Below are positions 43,901 through 55,805 of a stretch of 64,000 nt of DNA, piece after piece; positions within the stretch are counted from its first letter, which is position 1, and every line of letters begins with the position of its first letter. The notes beneath the pieces are model-generated. The model worked only from the letters and a program-made list of their open reading frames with translations. It had not been told where the DNA came from and made no database searches. The DNA is from Adiantum capillus-veneris. Lineage: Eukaryota; Streptophyta; Polypodiopsida; Polypodiales; Pteridaceae. The position numbers were made by a program, and so were the translations under genes. The stretch spans positions 49,405,898 to 49,469,897 of the forward strand of contig CM043970.1 of NCBI GenBank assembly GCA_014529385.2. Direction: 5' to 3'.

Positions 43901-45035
43901 TGTGAGCGGGATGGAAACACACAGAACGCCTCTATAACGACCCGACACACACTCTTGGGAATATACACACACACACACTATGGGGCACCACTCGGCTTAG
44001 ACAACACACCTGGCCGAGATAGGGAACACACCTCTGGAGTGAGAGGAGAGAGACTAACCACTTGCCCACTCCACACAGACACACACACACACATACACAC
44101 CCAAAAAACTCAGCTCAAAAGAGGAGAATTTCTGATGTTTAGATACAATTGAGCTTGGGCCAACACCAATGGGGCAAATAGCTCACCCAATATGGGTAAA
44201 ATAAGCCAGATACAATCACAAACTAGAGCAGAAACTTCGCTCATAGGAGAAACTTACACAAAAAAACAGCAGGAAAAGAGTGAGGAATTTGGCAAAATGG
44301 AAAGCGCCATCGCGTCCAGAACGGCCCAAAACCCCAGTTTACAATGTCAAAGTGCTCAAATCCGACCTCGGATGAGCAGTTTACGACCAAAACAGGCTCC
44401 AAAATGAGCAAAAACACAGCTGCGGCTGTTCCTCCTCTCTTCTCCACGTTTTTTCTGGTCTTCTCTCAGTTTTTTCAGTTCCCACACTTAGCTTTATTAG
44501 TTGGGCACCCTTGGCCTTTTAGATGACCTCAAACGGACCCTGAACAGGCCAAAAACTGACCTCGCAGTGCATAGTTGTCACCATTCGCACACCTGGCACT
44601 CAACTTTTTTCCAATAATGCATCTCGCCACCACGTGAAGTGGCCCCAAAAAGTGGTCCTAATGATGACCTTTTTGCATAACTCTCACAAGAAAACACCCA
44701 CGTTGTGTCCGTCCTCATCCGCGTGCAAATATTGACCTCGTTCACCCTCCTGACGCCACTAGATGCCATCTGACGCACCTGCTGACCTCATGTCGTCTGC
44801 CCGCGGATAGCCTCCTCGAGAAGTTTTAGGCGCTACCAACTTCACTTTATTGTAGAAAAAACACACTAGTACTGATAATAGTGAAAATCGCTGCACTATG
44901 TACATGTTGTCCTACCTGTACACATGTGGGCCCCACGTAACCACCTGGCTATGGAAATTGGGTAATCCTTTATTCGATGTACCATGCATGTGTATGTACA
45001 TATGCGCAATCCCTTGCTCAAAAAAACTCCTGACA
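43901..45035 (-). repeat. 5' LTR of E
   Basis: 1135 bp, nearly identical to 36309-37487 apart from about 20 substitutions, a 10-bp deletion near 44582 and shorter CA runs. Confidence 0.96.
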
Positions 45036-45081
45036 ACGCCATACAATTCGGTACCAGTACCGCACTTTGAAAAGAAGGGGA

Positions 45082-46251
45082 TGTCACGTGACACATCCCA
45101 ACCCTATGTGTCCGTGGACAAGCTACACCACAGCAGGGTTAAGTCAGTCCAGTCAAGTCTAGATTAGCAGTGATATGACACTTTTGTTAGTCTATTCGTA
45201 GACCGTGCATGCCCAGTCACTTAGCATAGATGCATATCCTCCGGTTGCACACAATATGATCATCGGAATTCCCATCAGAATCCATTAGCATCAGCCAACG
45301 AAATTTTCCAGTGCATTTAGCTTATTTTCACTTATTATTTTTAAGTGACTTTCCAACAAAAGTAGGTAGGGAAATTTTGCTAAGTTAATATATAAGCAAA
45401 CCCAAGTTAGCACTTTCTGACAGAAGAGGCAGCAGGAGCTTCCCGCTCAACAGGAAACTTCTCAGCAGTACCCCCCCTCAGCACCATAGCCTAGCCTCTA
45501 GCAGCTCTGGCGTTTTCCTTCACAGCAGATCATCGCCATCAACCCCCATTCCTTGGCGTTTTTCCCTTAGCACTTCAGCCCCTGCAGCGTTTGGTCACCA
45601 AACCTTAGCCCCAATCAACGTTTTTACTAACGCTAGGGACTGCTGCAGATCAACGTTTTTTTGGAGCATATAGCCCAGCGTTTTTGGCAAGGAAAAGATA
45701 GCATCAGCGTTTTTGAGATTCAGCCCAAATCTACAGCAAAGACTCGCAGTTTTCAGCCTATGACACAGCAGTAGATCATCCCCAAGTTTGTTGCAAATGT
45801 TCCCCCATTTTCAGCCATAAAAACGTAGCCAAAACAGTCATTTTCAGCCACCGAAACAGTCCCGAAATTCAACGATTAGAAGATCTCAGATTTCAGCCAT
45901 CAAGTCGTCGTCATCGTCGTCATCACCGTCGTCATCATCGGCATAGTCCAAGTTGCATCAGTCCATTGCATACGCATTGTACACCTTTGTGCAATCAAAG
46001 TAAACCACTATCTCCGACTAGAGTGAGGCCTTCGGAGGAGGGTTTTACAACCTCTTGGTGTCGTATATCTTATCTCTCCTTCTCCCAGTCTCATTCACTT
46101 GCACGCACAATATCCACTCACTTTGTTCGTGATCATAGCACTCTCCATAAGACGAAAAGCTCTCTCTTTCCCTAAGAGCTAAAAGGAACCTTGAGCAAAT
46201 AAAGATCACTAATCTTGAGAAAATACAACATTCATTCCGCTGCACCTAACA
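45082..46251 (+). repeat. 3' LTR of D2
   Basis: It starts TGTCACGTGACA, a palindrome containing the G-box CACGTG, just after the purine tract AAAAGAAGGGGA (45070-45081), and ends CCTAACA. It is 1170 bp. A GTC/ATC trinucleotide run lies at 45906-45945. Confidence 0.9.
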
Positions 46252-46812
46252 TATTGGATGAGATTTCTGAGAATGTAAAGCTTCGGCTAAGCAAGGCTCA
46301 GGAATCTTATTCACGGCAGGCTAATAAGCATCATCAGGATGTTTTGATCAAGGAAGGAGATTGGGTGTATTTAAGAATCATGAAGCAACGTCTTAAGCAA
46401 GTTGGAAAGAAGTGTCCCAAGTTATCTTTTTGAATGGTCCATTTCCTGTCATTAAAAAGATAAATGAGGTTTCAATGAAATTGCAATTGCCTAACTCATG
46501 GTCAATGCACAAAGTTTTCCATGTTTCTTGGTTGAAAGTGTTTCAGGGAACGCCTCCAAAGGACATTTCGGAAGAAGAAGAACCGGAGATCATCGATGAA
46601 GCTGAAGTCATGGAGCCGCAGCAAGTGTTGCTGCATCGGTTTCGACATGGTTCAAAGAAGCAAGTGAGACAATACTTTTTGAAGTCCAAGGATCGAGGAA
46701 TCCACGAAGGAGTGTGGGTCGACAAAGAGTTTTTCAAAGATTATCCAGAGTTGTTGGCAGACTGTAAGGAAGCCATGCAGCTCGGTACCAGTACCTCACT
46801 TTAAAAAGGAGG
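46252..46812 (+). pseudogene. Integrase end and chromodomain-like region of D1
   Basis: The frame opens with EISENVKLRLSKAQESYSRQ and KEGDWVYLRIMKQRLK, the GPY-like carboxy-terminal part of integrase, then after a frameshift FPVIKKINEVSMKLQLPNSW, HKVFHVSWLKVFQG and PQQVLLHRFRHGSKKQVRQY. The end resembles a divergent chromodomain with WVDKEFFKDYPELL. It begins directly after the D2 LTR. Confidence 0.82.
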
Positions 46813-46815
46813 GGA

Positions 46816-47047
46816 TGTCATGTGCACATCTAACCCTATGTGCATGTGGACAAGCTACTTCATGACAAGGGTATAGTTAGCCTAGCTTAGAAAGTGTTTT
46901 GGCACTTTTGTGAGTCTGTTCGCAGACCGTGCATGCCCAAGCACTTAGAGTAGATGCATATCCTCTGGTTGCACACAACATTATCATCAGCATTACCATC
47001 AAAATCCATCAAGAGCATTTTCTAGTGCATTACACCTATTTTCCCTA
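46816..47047 (+). repeat. Partial 3' LTR of D1
   Basis: It follows the purine tract AAAAAGGAGGGGA and starts TGTCATGTGCAC. It matches the D2 LTR start for about 230 bases, then breaks off. Confidence 0.85.
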
Positions 47048-47766
47048 GGGTCACCATAATTCCACTGCATGGCTGCCAATATGAAGTTCCCTAAAAGGAG
47101 AAATTATTTCACATACAGGGAAAAGAACATGTATATAGATTCTAATGAGTCGGGTTGTACTATACCTCTTATAAATTCACCTGCTTTTGATAAGTCAATG
47201 AAAAGCTTAGTTTTCACGTACATGATTTTTGTCAAAGAGTCCATAAATGATCCTAATGTCTTACCACATCAAAGTGGTAGAAGTCAATAGGAATTAGAGT
47301 TGTCTAATTTCCTAAATAGATTTCAAGATGTTTTTATCGATGACGTCCCTGGAGAGTTACCTCCAAAACGAGGGGATGATGACCATAAGATAGAGCTTCT
47401 ACTTGGGGGCTCACCACCTAATAAGCCTCCTTATAGAGTTTCTCAAGCTCAACAAGAGGAGGTTATGAGGCAAGTACATGAACTGGTAGACAAGGGGATC
47501 GTGAGGCCTAGTTCCTCTCCCTTTAGTTCACCTGTTCTATTAGTGCAAAAAAAAGATGGCACATATCGTATGTGTGTTGACTATAGAGCACTAAATCGGA
47601 TTACTATCAAGAATATATTTCTTGTACCATGGGTAGAAGATCTATTTGATAAGCTACAAGGCTCTACCTACTTCAATAGGATTGACCTTAAAAGGAAAGT
47701 GAATGAAGATGTCGATCAACATTTGGTCATTATGAATATCTTGTCATGCCTTTTGGCTTAACAAAT
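47048..47766 (+). pseudogene. Fragment I: gypsy reverse transcriptase, cut by H
   Basis: The frame has DDHKIELLLGGSPPNKPPYR, RPSSSPFSSPVLLVQKKDGT and YRMCVDYRALNRITIKN, a chromovirus-like RT start. A small deletion after STYFNRIDLK removes the usual SGYHQI; the end in another frame reads FGHYEYLVMPFGLTN, exactly where the H LTR begins. The remainder should lie beyond H. Confidence 0.85.
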
Positions 47767-48687
47767 TGTTTTAGGGCATAACTACTCCCCTGTTCATACT
47801 CACAAGCACGACATAGACAACATACTTATCATCAGATGATAGGACTAACCCGTAGGTGCACGTAGGCAATCTCGTTAGCTTGTCAGACTGAGACCAATCT
47901 ACACATACACACTTTTATGATGCATCAATCACTAACCCTGGTAGAATGCAACCCACTCTATCCCTAACCGCTCACAACACCGTTTACACTTCCAATGAAC
48001 TCGGAATCGCATCAAACCTTCTAGGCACCATCCTCTCACTAGGATATACTTACCTATAAGTCTAATCTCACCAGATTTGAACCCTAGTTATCTCGAATAC
48101 AGTCGTGATAGACTAACAGGTCATAATCCAAAAGTGGACGAAACTTAAGTTCATGAGTATCTATGTGTAGCTAATATCTTTCTCATTCCATAAAGCACTT
48201 GATTGTTGAAAACAGACACTGTTTGTGCTACTTACAAGCAAAACAAGCTCGAGGAAGGATCGATCGCGAACAGCTCAAAAATGTGAACGCGTGGCGTGGG
48301 CGCGTAGCTCTCGGAGAGACTACCGCGATGGTGTAGTCACGTCGTGAATCCGGTGAGGGAGAAGTGCGTAATGAAGAGGATAAGACTCTCTCTCTCTCTC
48401 TCTCTCTGACTCGTACGACACATGATTAATATTCAAAAACAATGTTATTCAAAAATGGTTCTAAGGTGACTTTTATACTTTAGTCACCTTAGCTCAAAAA
48501 TGTACATGGGGTTCTCTTACTCATTATTACAAACTGGGAACAAATCTGAGTCCTGACTAACTGATTAATCTTTACATGACCTAGACGAATGGATCAAAAT
48601 GATAAGACGTCTTTGACATAAAATGGGAATTTGATATGCTTTACAAGATGGCCTCATTACAACAGTTGGACAAATGGGTCTCCAACA
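47767..48687 (-). repeat. 3' LTR of H
   Basis: On the minus strand it starts TGTTGGAGACCC and ends CCCTAAAACA, with inverted TGTT/AACA termini. A TATA box (TATAAAAG) lies near 48470 and a GA/CT microsatellite at 48390-48407. The start follows directly on a purine tract. Confidence 0.72.
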
Positions 48688-48735
48688 CTCCCCCCCTCCT
48701 AGTTCATGTCTACCACGACATGATCGTCTTTGTCT

Positions 48736-51700
48736 TCAGTGTCGTTGTCGTCCTTCTTGGTTGATTTGATGTAGAAACGCATCATATCGCATAGACTCGC
48801 TTGCCATTAATGGGCCAAAAATTTTGGACTTGTACATGAAGAAGCCTGTGTAAAATGTTTCTTCGAAGGTTTGGAGATGGTAGCTTGGCAGAAACATTAG
48901 CCGTCTGAAATAGGCATACAATACTGGCTCTGTAGGTGGCCCACTTAGATCGTATGACAGCTTTGAGATGCTTCTTTTGGTATTCATATACTCTGAAGTC
49001 TAGCTTTCTGAGAAGACTGTGAGACAGGCCAAAAAGGTTCGAGCTATTTTACATAGCATCTTGCAGGATAGGTTGGGAGAGCCTCTGAATTTTGCAATGG
49101 CGCCCTGAAGGGTTTTTGCCATGTAAGAACCGGATATTCTCTCTCCCTCTGCAGGCCCTGGTAATACTGGATAATTTAGCCATGTCGGATTTCTGCTTTT
49201 TAGTGCTTTATGTTGGTTGTAGGTGTATGTTTGGGGAGTTGGGCAAAAAGTTCTGTCATTCCTCAGCTCAGGCGGTGCGTTGACTAAGTGGATCAGGTTA
49301 TTAGGATGATCCAAGAGCCATTGACACCTCCACTTTGGCTGGCTGTCTACTATTCTGTTTTGCTGTTCCCGATCCTGTAATTCTCCTTCAAACACTGGCA
49401 CTTGTTCTTCTTTTGCAAGTTGCCGTTGATGTGTTAGAGTTTCGTATTTCAGCAGAGCATAGGGTAACATAGGGGCATTCCATTCCTCCCGTAGCTCTGC
49501 TGCTGTTTTGCCTGATCTGGAGAGCCCTTGTAGCATCTCCTTTTCTAGTTGCATTGCCTTGTACCATATCATCTCTGATTGTTTTTCCATTTGCTCGGCC
49601 AGCCTCTGCTCTTCCAATCTTGTGACTGAATCTTCATCTATTTCTTGGTCTTTGGAGCCAGTTTGATCAGTCTGTGTATCTGGGGCTTCCAGATCATCTG
49701 ATTCTCCCTCGTAGTCATCTTGACCCCCATATACTTTGGCGAGTCTAGCCAAATCCGTGGCTGCTTGCTCCAGGTGCACTCGTACCTGTCCTTGGTGTTC
49801 CCTTGGAGTTTGAAGTCTTGCGATTTGCACAGCCATTATTCTACTATTGATTTGGAGAGCTTGAAATTCCATCTCTTTTTGAGCTGCAGACTCCTCTAAC
49901 TGTTTTACCCTGATGTGCAAGTTTTCATTTTCTTCCTTGAGTGATTTGGAAACAATGCTTTCCATTTCACTGTCAGGAGCTGGTCCTTGTTGCTGTTCAC
50001 TTTGTAAGTCTGAAATTTGCCTTTGTAGTTGATCCTCTGCTCTAAGCGCACTTTCGGCTATCATTAAGCGCTGTTTTCTTTCCAACTCCAGCTCCCTCTT
50101 CAGTGCAGCCACTTCTTCTTGTGGGTGGACTACCGGTGTTGTTGGTAGCGACGTTTTTGGTTTCTTAGCTCGTTCGATTTCCCTTGCTTGTATATCTGTT
50201 ATTGCCCTCAAATCTTTGACTTCAATTTGTAAGTCATCGATGACGACTTGCAAACTTTTGATTATCTCCAACGCATCTTGCTTTTCTTTTTCCAACTTAT
50301 GGATGTGTTCATCTCTGTCACTGACATCTTCAAGGAATACGTTGATTGTATCTTCACAAATGGCATTGAAATCTTCAAACTCCTGTAAATTGTCTTTGAG
50401 GAGATTTACCGTGCTTTTGAGCCCCAAGATCTTAGCATCTCTGATGCTGATCAATTTTAGAGTGTCATCTCTTTGCTCCTGCAGTCTCATAACTTCTTGA
50501 TGGGTTTTTTCTAACTTTGTTTTGTTGGACCTGTTCTGATCAGCTAACCATTGACTGTGCAGTCTTGTTCGGTTTAGTATTGTCTCCATTGACTGCAAAT
50601 CTTCATCTATAGTAGCTTCCAGCTCAATTTCTTGAGAGGAGGAAGCTTTATCTTTTGTCTGATCCACCTCCTTTTGCTTGCCTTTATCAATTTGTGATAT
50701 GGTTCCATTGTTTGGGTGACCATCTGTTCTTTCTTCTTCTTCTTTTTCATTGGGTGGTGTATAAACTCTCTCATCACGATGTGAGCTTTCTGAATGCGAA
50801 GGAGAGTCAGCAGGTGGGGTAGATTGCCTCTCACTTGTCTCTGGCCTTGGAGATGGCGGTGGTGTTTCCTGATCTCGTGAAGTTGGCCTCAACTGATCTC
50901 TCAAAGTTTGGAGATCCTCCTCTTCTAGTAGCAATTCTGGTTCGTCCCTAGCATTTCTTTCTTGGATGTACCTCTCGAACCAGTCCAACTCAAAAGCTGG
51001 GTTGTTTTTATTCTTTGTTCTCAGTGTGTAAGTGCTACTAGAAGGTTTCCAAGTGGCGCCTACATCGCCTCGTAGAGATCTCTCTAGAGCAAATCCTTCT
51101 AGCATCCTTTCCATTTTTGCTATCTTCTGCAACCTGGTGTTATTTTCCATTTCCGCTTTCCGCTTCTTTAGTTGGACATCTTCCTCTTTAGTTCTTCTTT
51201 CTTCTTCCATCTTTTCTTGTGTACTTCTTATTACTCTTTCCAGCCTGCATCCTCCAATGGTGTTAATAGAGGCTGGTACTTTCCTTTGTGATCTGTCTTC
51301 GATATTCTCTCTTAACACCAGCCAGTCGTTTTGATGGGGAGCAGGTGGCAGCTGATCTGCCGCGCCTATGGCCTGGTATATGATTCTGGTGAGGACTTCT
51401 CCTCCTACAATGTAATTTGGCTTGTCCTGCCTTAGCTTTGTCACTTCTTTAAAGAGATATGATGCGTGATCTATATAGAACTCATGGGTCATTCCCATAG
51501 CCCATGTCAGTGTGGTTGAGATGCTCCCGTGTGGTGTAGTGTATCTTGGCGGTCTTTTGCTGTAGCTCAACAAACACTGACTGTAGATCTGTGTCAGTTC
51601 TCTTACTTCCGGGTTTGCTATGAGTTCGAAAGATGGTAGTTTGGACTTTTGCAAGTAGACTGTGAGGTTTTTCCTTCTTTCTCTCATGTTGGCTCCTTGA

Positions 51701-52128
51701 TCAGACAATTTCAATGCCTCCTTGATGATTTCTTTGGTGATCTGGATCTCCATCACTTCATTATCCATGCCTGCCACTCTGCAAGTTCCATCTTCTTGGA
51801 TAGTCTCAATTAGGTGTTGTACCCTCTTGAAATCTATCCCTACTGGTGGTAGTGATACAAAGTTCTAGAAGCCGACTTTTTTAAGCCATGACCTTTGCGG
51901 TGATCTTTTCAAGTAATTTTCTGCCTCCTTGGGGATCATCACTGTATCCACTAAATTTCTTTTGTCATCCACATATGAACCTTGATAGATCTAAAAGTCT
52001 GCTGTCTGTTGCACGTCTGCAGGTATCCAGGTGGCCGCTGGCTTTAGTGAATTGGGTAGAAGTGCATAGGGTATTGCACCTTCCGTTGCCAGGTTCTTGC
52101 CTTTTCTTTTCCCCGGAGAAGCATCCAT
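48736..52128 (-). pseudogene. Large coiled-coil ORF of H with three TAG codons
   Basis: One frame of 1131 codons runs from ATG 52128 (MDASPGKRKGKNLATEG) to the stop at 48736, broken only by TAG at 51991-51993, 51865-51867 and 49000-49002. The middle part alone, 49000-51777, is open for 925 residues. The amino third has TTPHGSISTTLTWAMGMTHE and GEVLTRIIYQAIGAADQLP, which faintly recalls the putative plant transposon domain found in some gypsy elements. A Ser/Pro/Glu-rich linker and a long coiled coil (about residues 400-650 of the middle piece) follow. No zinc knuckle, protease or RT motif. It may be a gag-like or 3' accessory protein. Confidence 0.6.
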
Positions 52129-53763
52129 GGATCCTGTATTCACAATTAACAGTTAATGTACAAACATAGTACTTCTCTTCTAAATTGATTACCTCTTAAT
52201 CATGCATCTAGATGAGCCTTCTTAGTCCCAAGATGAGTTAAGGTAAAATGTTAGCAGATAGACAAGCTCTTCCATTGTGCGACTCTGACGGCTTCAAATT
52301 AATGTTGTTGGTGAAGGAGAACAAGTCCAAATGCCTTGAAATTTTGTGTGGTATATGTTCACAGGGCATGTAAGGTCACTCTATAATCTCAAACTGAAAA
52401 TCAGTTCATTTGCAACTTTTGCTCAGTCTATCGCGATAGACTAGCCATCTTTTGACAAGGGTCCTATTTTGCAGTTGTGCCTCCACCAATTGGTTTCTCA
52501 TACCTTGCACATGATCTAATCCCATTTTCACCTCAAATGAATGTCAAGTGACCCCTTTTTGGATCAACTCCCATTTTTCCAGATTCCTTCCAAGGAGATG
52601 TTGGTCTATCTCCTTCATTTTGTGTTGTTTTGGGCTCAAACTTAGTGGGTAGTCTTCTTGCATCATGCTGAATCCAACTGTTAATTCAAATTTTTGGTTA
52701 GATGGCCTAGTATCCCTCTACTTAGTCTATCGCGATAGACTGGTACTCAATGTCAATTTGTCATTTTTGGCTCTGTGATCATCTGTCTGCCTTCTCCAAG
52801 TTGATGTAAGGTTTCTTGACCTCTCACATGTGAATTTTAACTGTCTGCCCTTGAGATGTCCTGTTCTGACTCTGAGTTGTCGTCATGTCTTTCTCGGCTT
52901 GCCATATGAGTCCATCCTGTCACCAAATTTGATGTACTGCCTTCATGTGCTTTCCCAAGTCTGTTTTGTGAAAATTTTGAAAAGTCTTTCCCCCAAATAT
53001 TGTAGTAGCAAGTCTATCGCGATAGACTAGGTTATTTGGCCAAAAGAGATCCCTTTTGCAATTTGATTTGATAATAGTGGTTAATATTCCTTGTTAGAAC
53101 CCCTCATGAAGCCAAAATCAAAATTTTACTTGTCTAATTGTAAATTCAAGTCTATCGTGATAGACTAGTACTTAGTCATTTTTACCAGTTTTTTTTTTAT
53201 ATGTTAGTTGACCACAATGGTGTTAATAGGCTCTCCTAGACACACACATCAAGTTTTAATCAATTTAGAAGAGTGTACTCCCTGTTTGCAGCACTTAGCT
53301 GGTCCTGGAGTCGAAGTAGACCACTTAGGTGATGGTCGCCGTTCCTTTTGGTCATTGTATGACTCCGGCTGTCTTTTATTTCCTTTTGACCTTCCATCAA
53401 AGCAGTCGGTTGTTGTTTTGGTGTTTACAACACCAAAAACGACCATTTGGACATCTTTCTGGCCTGTTTTGCTGGCATTTGCCCTAGTGGAAGAGCTTTT
53501 TTCCTGAGTGGACACATTTCATCTCGTAGTTGACCTCTTTTGGATGTACCTTGTTAAATTTGGTGTCATTTTGTCATTTGGTCGGCCCGTTAGAGTATCG
53601 TGACGCTTTGTGCAGTTTTCGTCAGATAGGGACTTTAGGCTCTGTTTTGACAAACTTTTTCATGGTCTAACCCTTCAGTCGGTTTGTCGAGGTTATTGGC
53701 TTGCTGTCTATGAGTTTTGGCTCATTTCCGATCACCTTGGTTCAGTTGCCCATTTGCAGGTCC
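52129..53763. other. Noncoding part of H with palindromic repeats
   Basis: No supported gene. AGTCTATCGCGATAGACT occurs at 52425-52442, 52724-52741 and 53011-53028, and with one change (CGTG centre) at 53149-53166. The sequence around the copies is not repeated. Confidence 0.7.
52425..53166. repeat. Four dispersed 18-bp perfect palindromes
   Basis: Three identical copies of AGTCTATCGCGATAGACT and one with CG to TG at the centre. Starts are separated by 299, 287 and 138 bases. Each copy is its own reverse complement, as for a site bound by a dimeric protein. Confidence 0.95.
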
Positions 53764-54745
53764 TGTGAAATTAGGGTTTTCTGAGCGGCTTCCTTCGCGC
53801 TTTCCGAGGTCATAGGCTTGATCCCTTAGCTATAGGCATTGTGCCTTTCAATTTTGGTTCCATTTGGTGGCCTCTAGGTCTCCCTAACAACCGGTCTACC
53901 GTATGTGTGCACAGGTTGTGATTGTGATGCTGGTGAGGTTTTGCGACTAACTGAAGTAAACAACACTTAAAGTCAGTGTTGACGAGCGTACCTCTCATAT
54001 CTGATGTCAATCTGGTGACCGTGCGCGATGGATGAGCTTCTAGAAGTCTCAACTGCTGTAGGGAGCTCTCTCTCTCTCTCACAATAGAAAATGGCTCAAA
54101 TGAGAGATTTCTAGCCTAGCCTCTCTATATGTAATCGAGACTCCGACACAAAATTTTCCCATCTTTTATCTGTGGCCATAACTTTTTGCGAGATGTGGTT
54201 TAGGCTCGCAAATTTCCTGATTTGGACCTCGGTTGCTCCAGTTCTACAATTTTTGTAGATTTCTCCTGTTGGAGGTCCCTTCATGACGGTGGTCATTTTG
54301 CCCTGTCACCTTTGCAGTCCCTATTTTTTCTATGTCTTCTTTACCTTGCTCCAATAAGGCGTCTGTTCTTTTGTGTTTCCATCTGGATTACGGATTTTTT
54401 TCTATAATTTTTGCTAGAAAATGGCTAGAATAAGCAAATCAATCCCAAAATAACCCGAAAAGAGTAATTCTAACCTATAAAAAGACCAATGAAAATCAAA
54501 ACACTTTGTAGCTCACTTTTTTTTCGTCTATGTACATTCTCACTCATAATCGTCAACCTTGGCCTATTTTTTGCTGTTTTTAGACGTTTTTTGGCCAAAT
54601 TTGACTGTCTTTATAGTCTATACACATCCCTAGGGGCTCATGTATGATGATTTGGTCCCCAATTCTGATTAATTATGAGGGCATATTATTTTTCCCAAAA
54701 TCACACAATAAAACGCAAAAATGGTTGAAAAATTGCTCACAAACA
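53764..54745 (-). repeat. 3' LTR of G (outer limit approximate)
   Basis: On the minus strand it starts TGTTTGTGAG at 54745, after AGAGGGCAA, as in F. A TATA box (CTATAAAAAG) lies near 54480 and a CT/GA run at 54062-54080. A possible end TTTCACA lies at 53764. The matching LTR is outside the window. Confidence 0.45.
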
Positions 54746-54959
54746 TTGCCCTCTAATATATGACATGAGTCATGAGTCCGCATTTGGAATGCCTCCCCTC
54801 CTCCTAGTTGGAGTCCTCCTAGACGACAGGGTATCGTCAAGGGTATGTGGTGTGCATGGGTGTGAACTCGTGAACTTGTAATATAGCCCTATATGCATGT
54901 GCAGTCAATGCATGTACAAAGAATTTATGTGGTGTAAGAGGAAGGTATAAGTGATTCGC

Positions 54960-55745
54960 TTATTGGCATTTGTCGTTGAGGTTTCCTGTGGTAGCTTGAG
55001 TTGGCTGGAAGATTTTCTTTGCAAGGAGTAGTTGTAAATCTGTCGCTCTTTGTTTGATTGTTTTCCACTGGTTTTGAATTGGCGTATGTGGATCCTTTGA
55101 AGTCGATATTGTTATATATTTTGTTGCATTTTCTGGTGGAACATATTTTCTTTCTCCTTTGATGACTTGGGTCTTATAGATCCTTGTAGTTTTTGTTGTT
55201 GATTCTGTTTGTTTCCTCGTGCTGTTTGCATGATATGGCTTGACATTGACAGTTGTAGATAGCTGCTCGATGGCCATCTTTGGCCTCCCTTCTTGTGTTG
55301 TTGGCCTGTTTTGAATTGGCAATTTTGGCCGCCATACTAATATAGTCCGTTGCGTAATCGACCGATTGACTGTGGTTCTTTGAAGTTTTGCTGGCTTTTG
55401 GTGTTTTGTCTGTTCTTCTGCCCCCTTTTTTTATAGGAATTAGGCTGTCTTGCCTTATCCAAACTTTGTATTTCCTCTTTTGATGTAATTGTGCCTCGAC
55501 CAGATCTGTACGCCGTACCCAAACTTGCCTGGTTCTCTGCATGGTTGTTGATTTTTGATAAGACATTGCTGGACTTGTAAACTCTGTTTGTTGTTGGCAT
55601 ATCCTTGCGGTTGTATTGACTCCTGTTTCCTCCTTGACATGTATTGGTTATATGATAAGAAGGGTTCTGAAAAGTTTTCATTTCGGAACAGTGCTTCATT
55701 AGTATCTAAATCAATGAATACCTTGTTAGCTTTCATCCATGACAC
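54960..55745 (-). pseudogene. End of PR2 and basic carboxy-terminal tail of G
   Basis: In the same frame as integrase. The first part (SWMKANKVFIDLDTNEALF) completes PR2. A Gln/Lys/Thr-rich tail follows, with KPYHANSTRKQTESTTKTTR and IYKTQVIKGERKY, to the stop at 54960. TAA codons near 55455, 55440 and 55431 are each one C-to-T step from CAA. The tail has no motif I recognise; its charge suggests nucleic-acid binding, which is inference. Confidence 0.6.
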
Positions 55746-55805
55746 TGCTAAGATACATGGCGTTGCTGATTTACTTGGTGGCAGTACATGGAATTTTGTA
55801 GTGTA

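Larger units (their letters stand above)
36309..45035 (-). mobile_element. Element E: Tat-like Ty3/gypsy retrotransposon with two RNase H domains
   Basis: LTRs are 36309-37487 (3') and 43901-45035 (5'), minus strand, with termini TGTCAGGAG...GCTCACA. The flanking ACGC (36305-36308 and 45036-45039) is a 4- or 5-bp target repeat. A TGGCGCC primer site follows the 5' LTR. The order is gag, PR, RT-RNase H-RNase H, integrase. A second, TNNEAEY-type RNase H is the mark of Tat-lineage plant elements. The LTRs differ by about 2 percent plus microsatellite length, but coding stops are already present. Confidence 0.93.
31841..46251 (+). mobile_element. Element D2: D-family element without RT/IN, split by E
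   Basis: The 5' LTR 31841-32915 lacks about its first 95 bases; the 3' LTR is 45082-46251. An initiator-Met primer site follows at 32917. The internal region holds gag, protease, about 900 bases of unknown coding-like sequence and a short end domain shared with D1. No RT, RNase H or integrase is present. Element E (36309-45035) is inserted near its 3' end. Confidence 0.85.
22213..47047 (+). mobile_element. Element D1 (gypsy), split by C and D2; 5' LTR missing
   Basis: D1 pieces are 22213-22317 (leader), 29291-31840 (leader, gag, protease, RT start) and 46252-47047 (integrase end and partial 3' LTR). The leader matches D2 at 32975-33095. Element C sits between 22317 and 29291 with a near-perfect 5-bp target duplication. 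RT after about 45 residues and most of integrase are missing at the D2 border. Both ends of D1 are truncated. Confidence 0.75.
47767..53763 (-). mobile_element. Element H: LTR element with large 3' coiled-coil ORF, rest hidden by G
   Basis: The 3' LTR is 47767-48687 on the minus strand, with the purine tract CTAGGAGGGGGGAG just inside. The internal region holds one long ORF and about 1.6 kb of noncoding sequence with four 18-bp palindromes, up to the LTR of G. No pol is in view. Either pol lies beyond G or the element is non-autonomous. The insertion site in RT fragment I is CAAAT (47762-47766). Confidence 0.68.

Noticed and set aside
48736-52128. The long coiled-coil ORF as a host myosin- or kinesin-like gene
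   Set aside because: No motor motifs, no introns, and it lies directly inside an LTR with a purine tract; an element-encoded protein fits better.
53249-53515. An 88-residue minus-strand ORF
   Set aside because: No motif, no supporting context, and typical of chance ORFs in noncoding H sequence.
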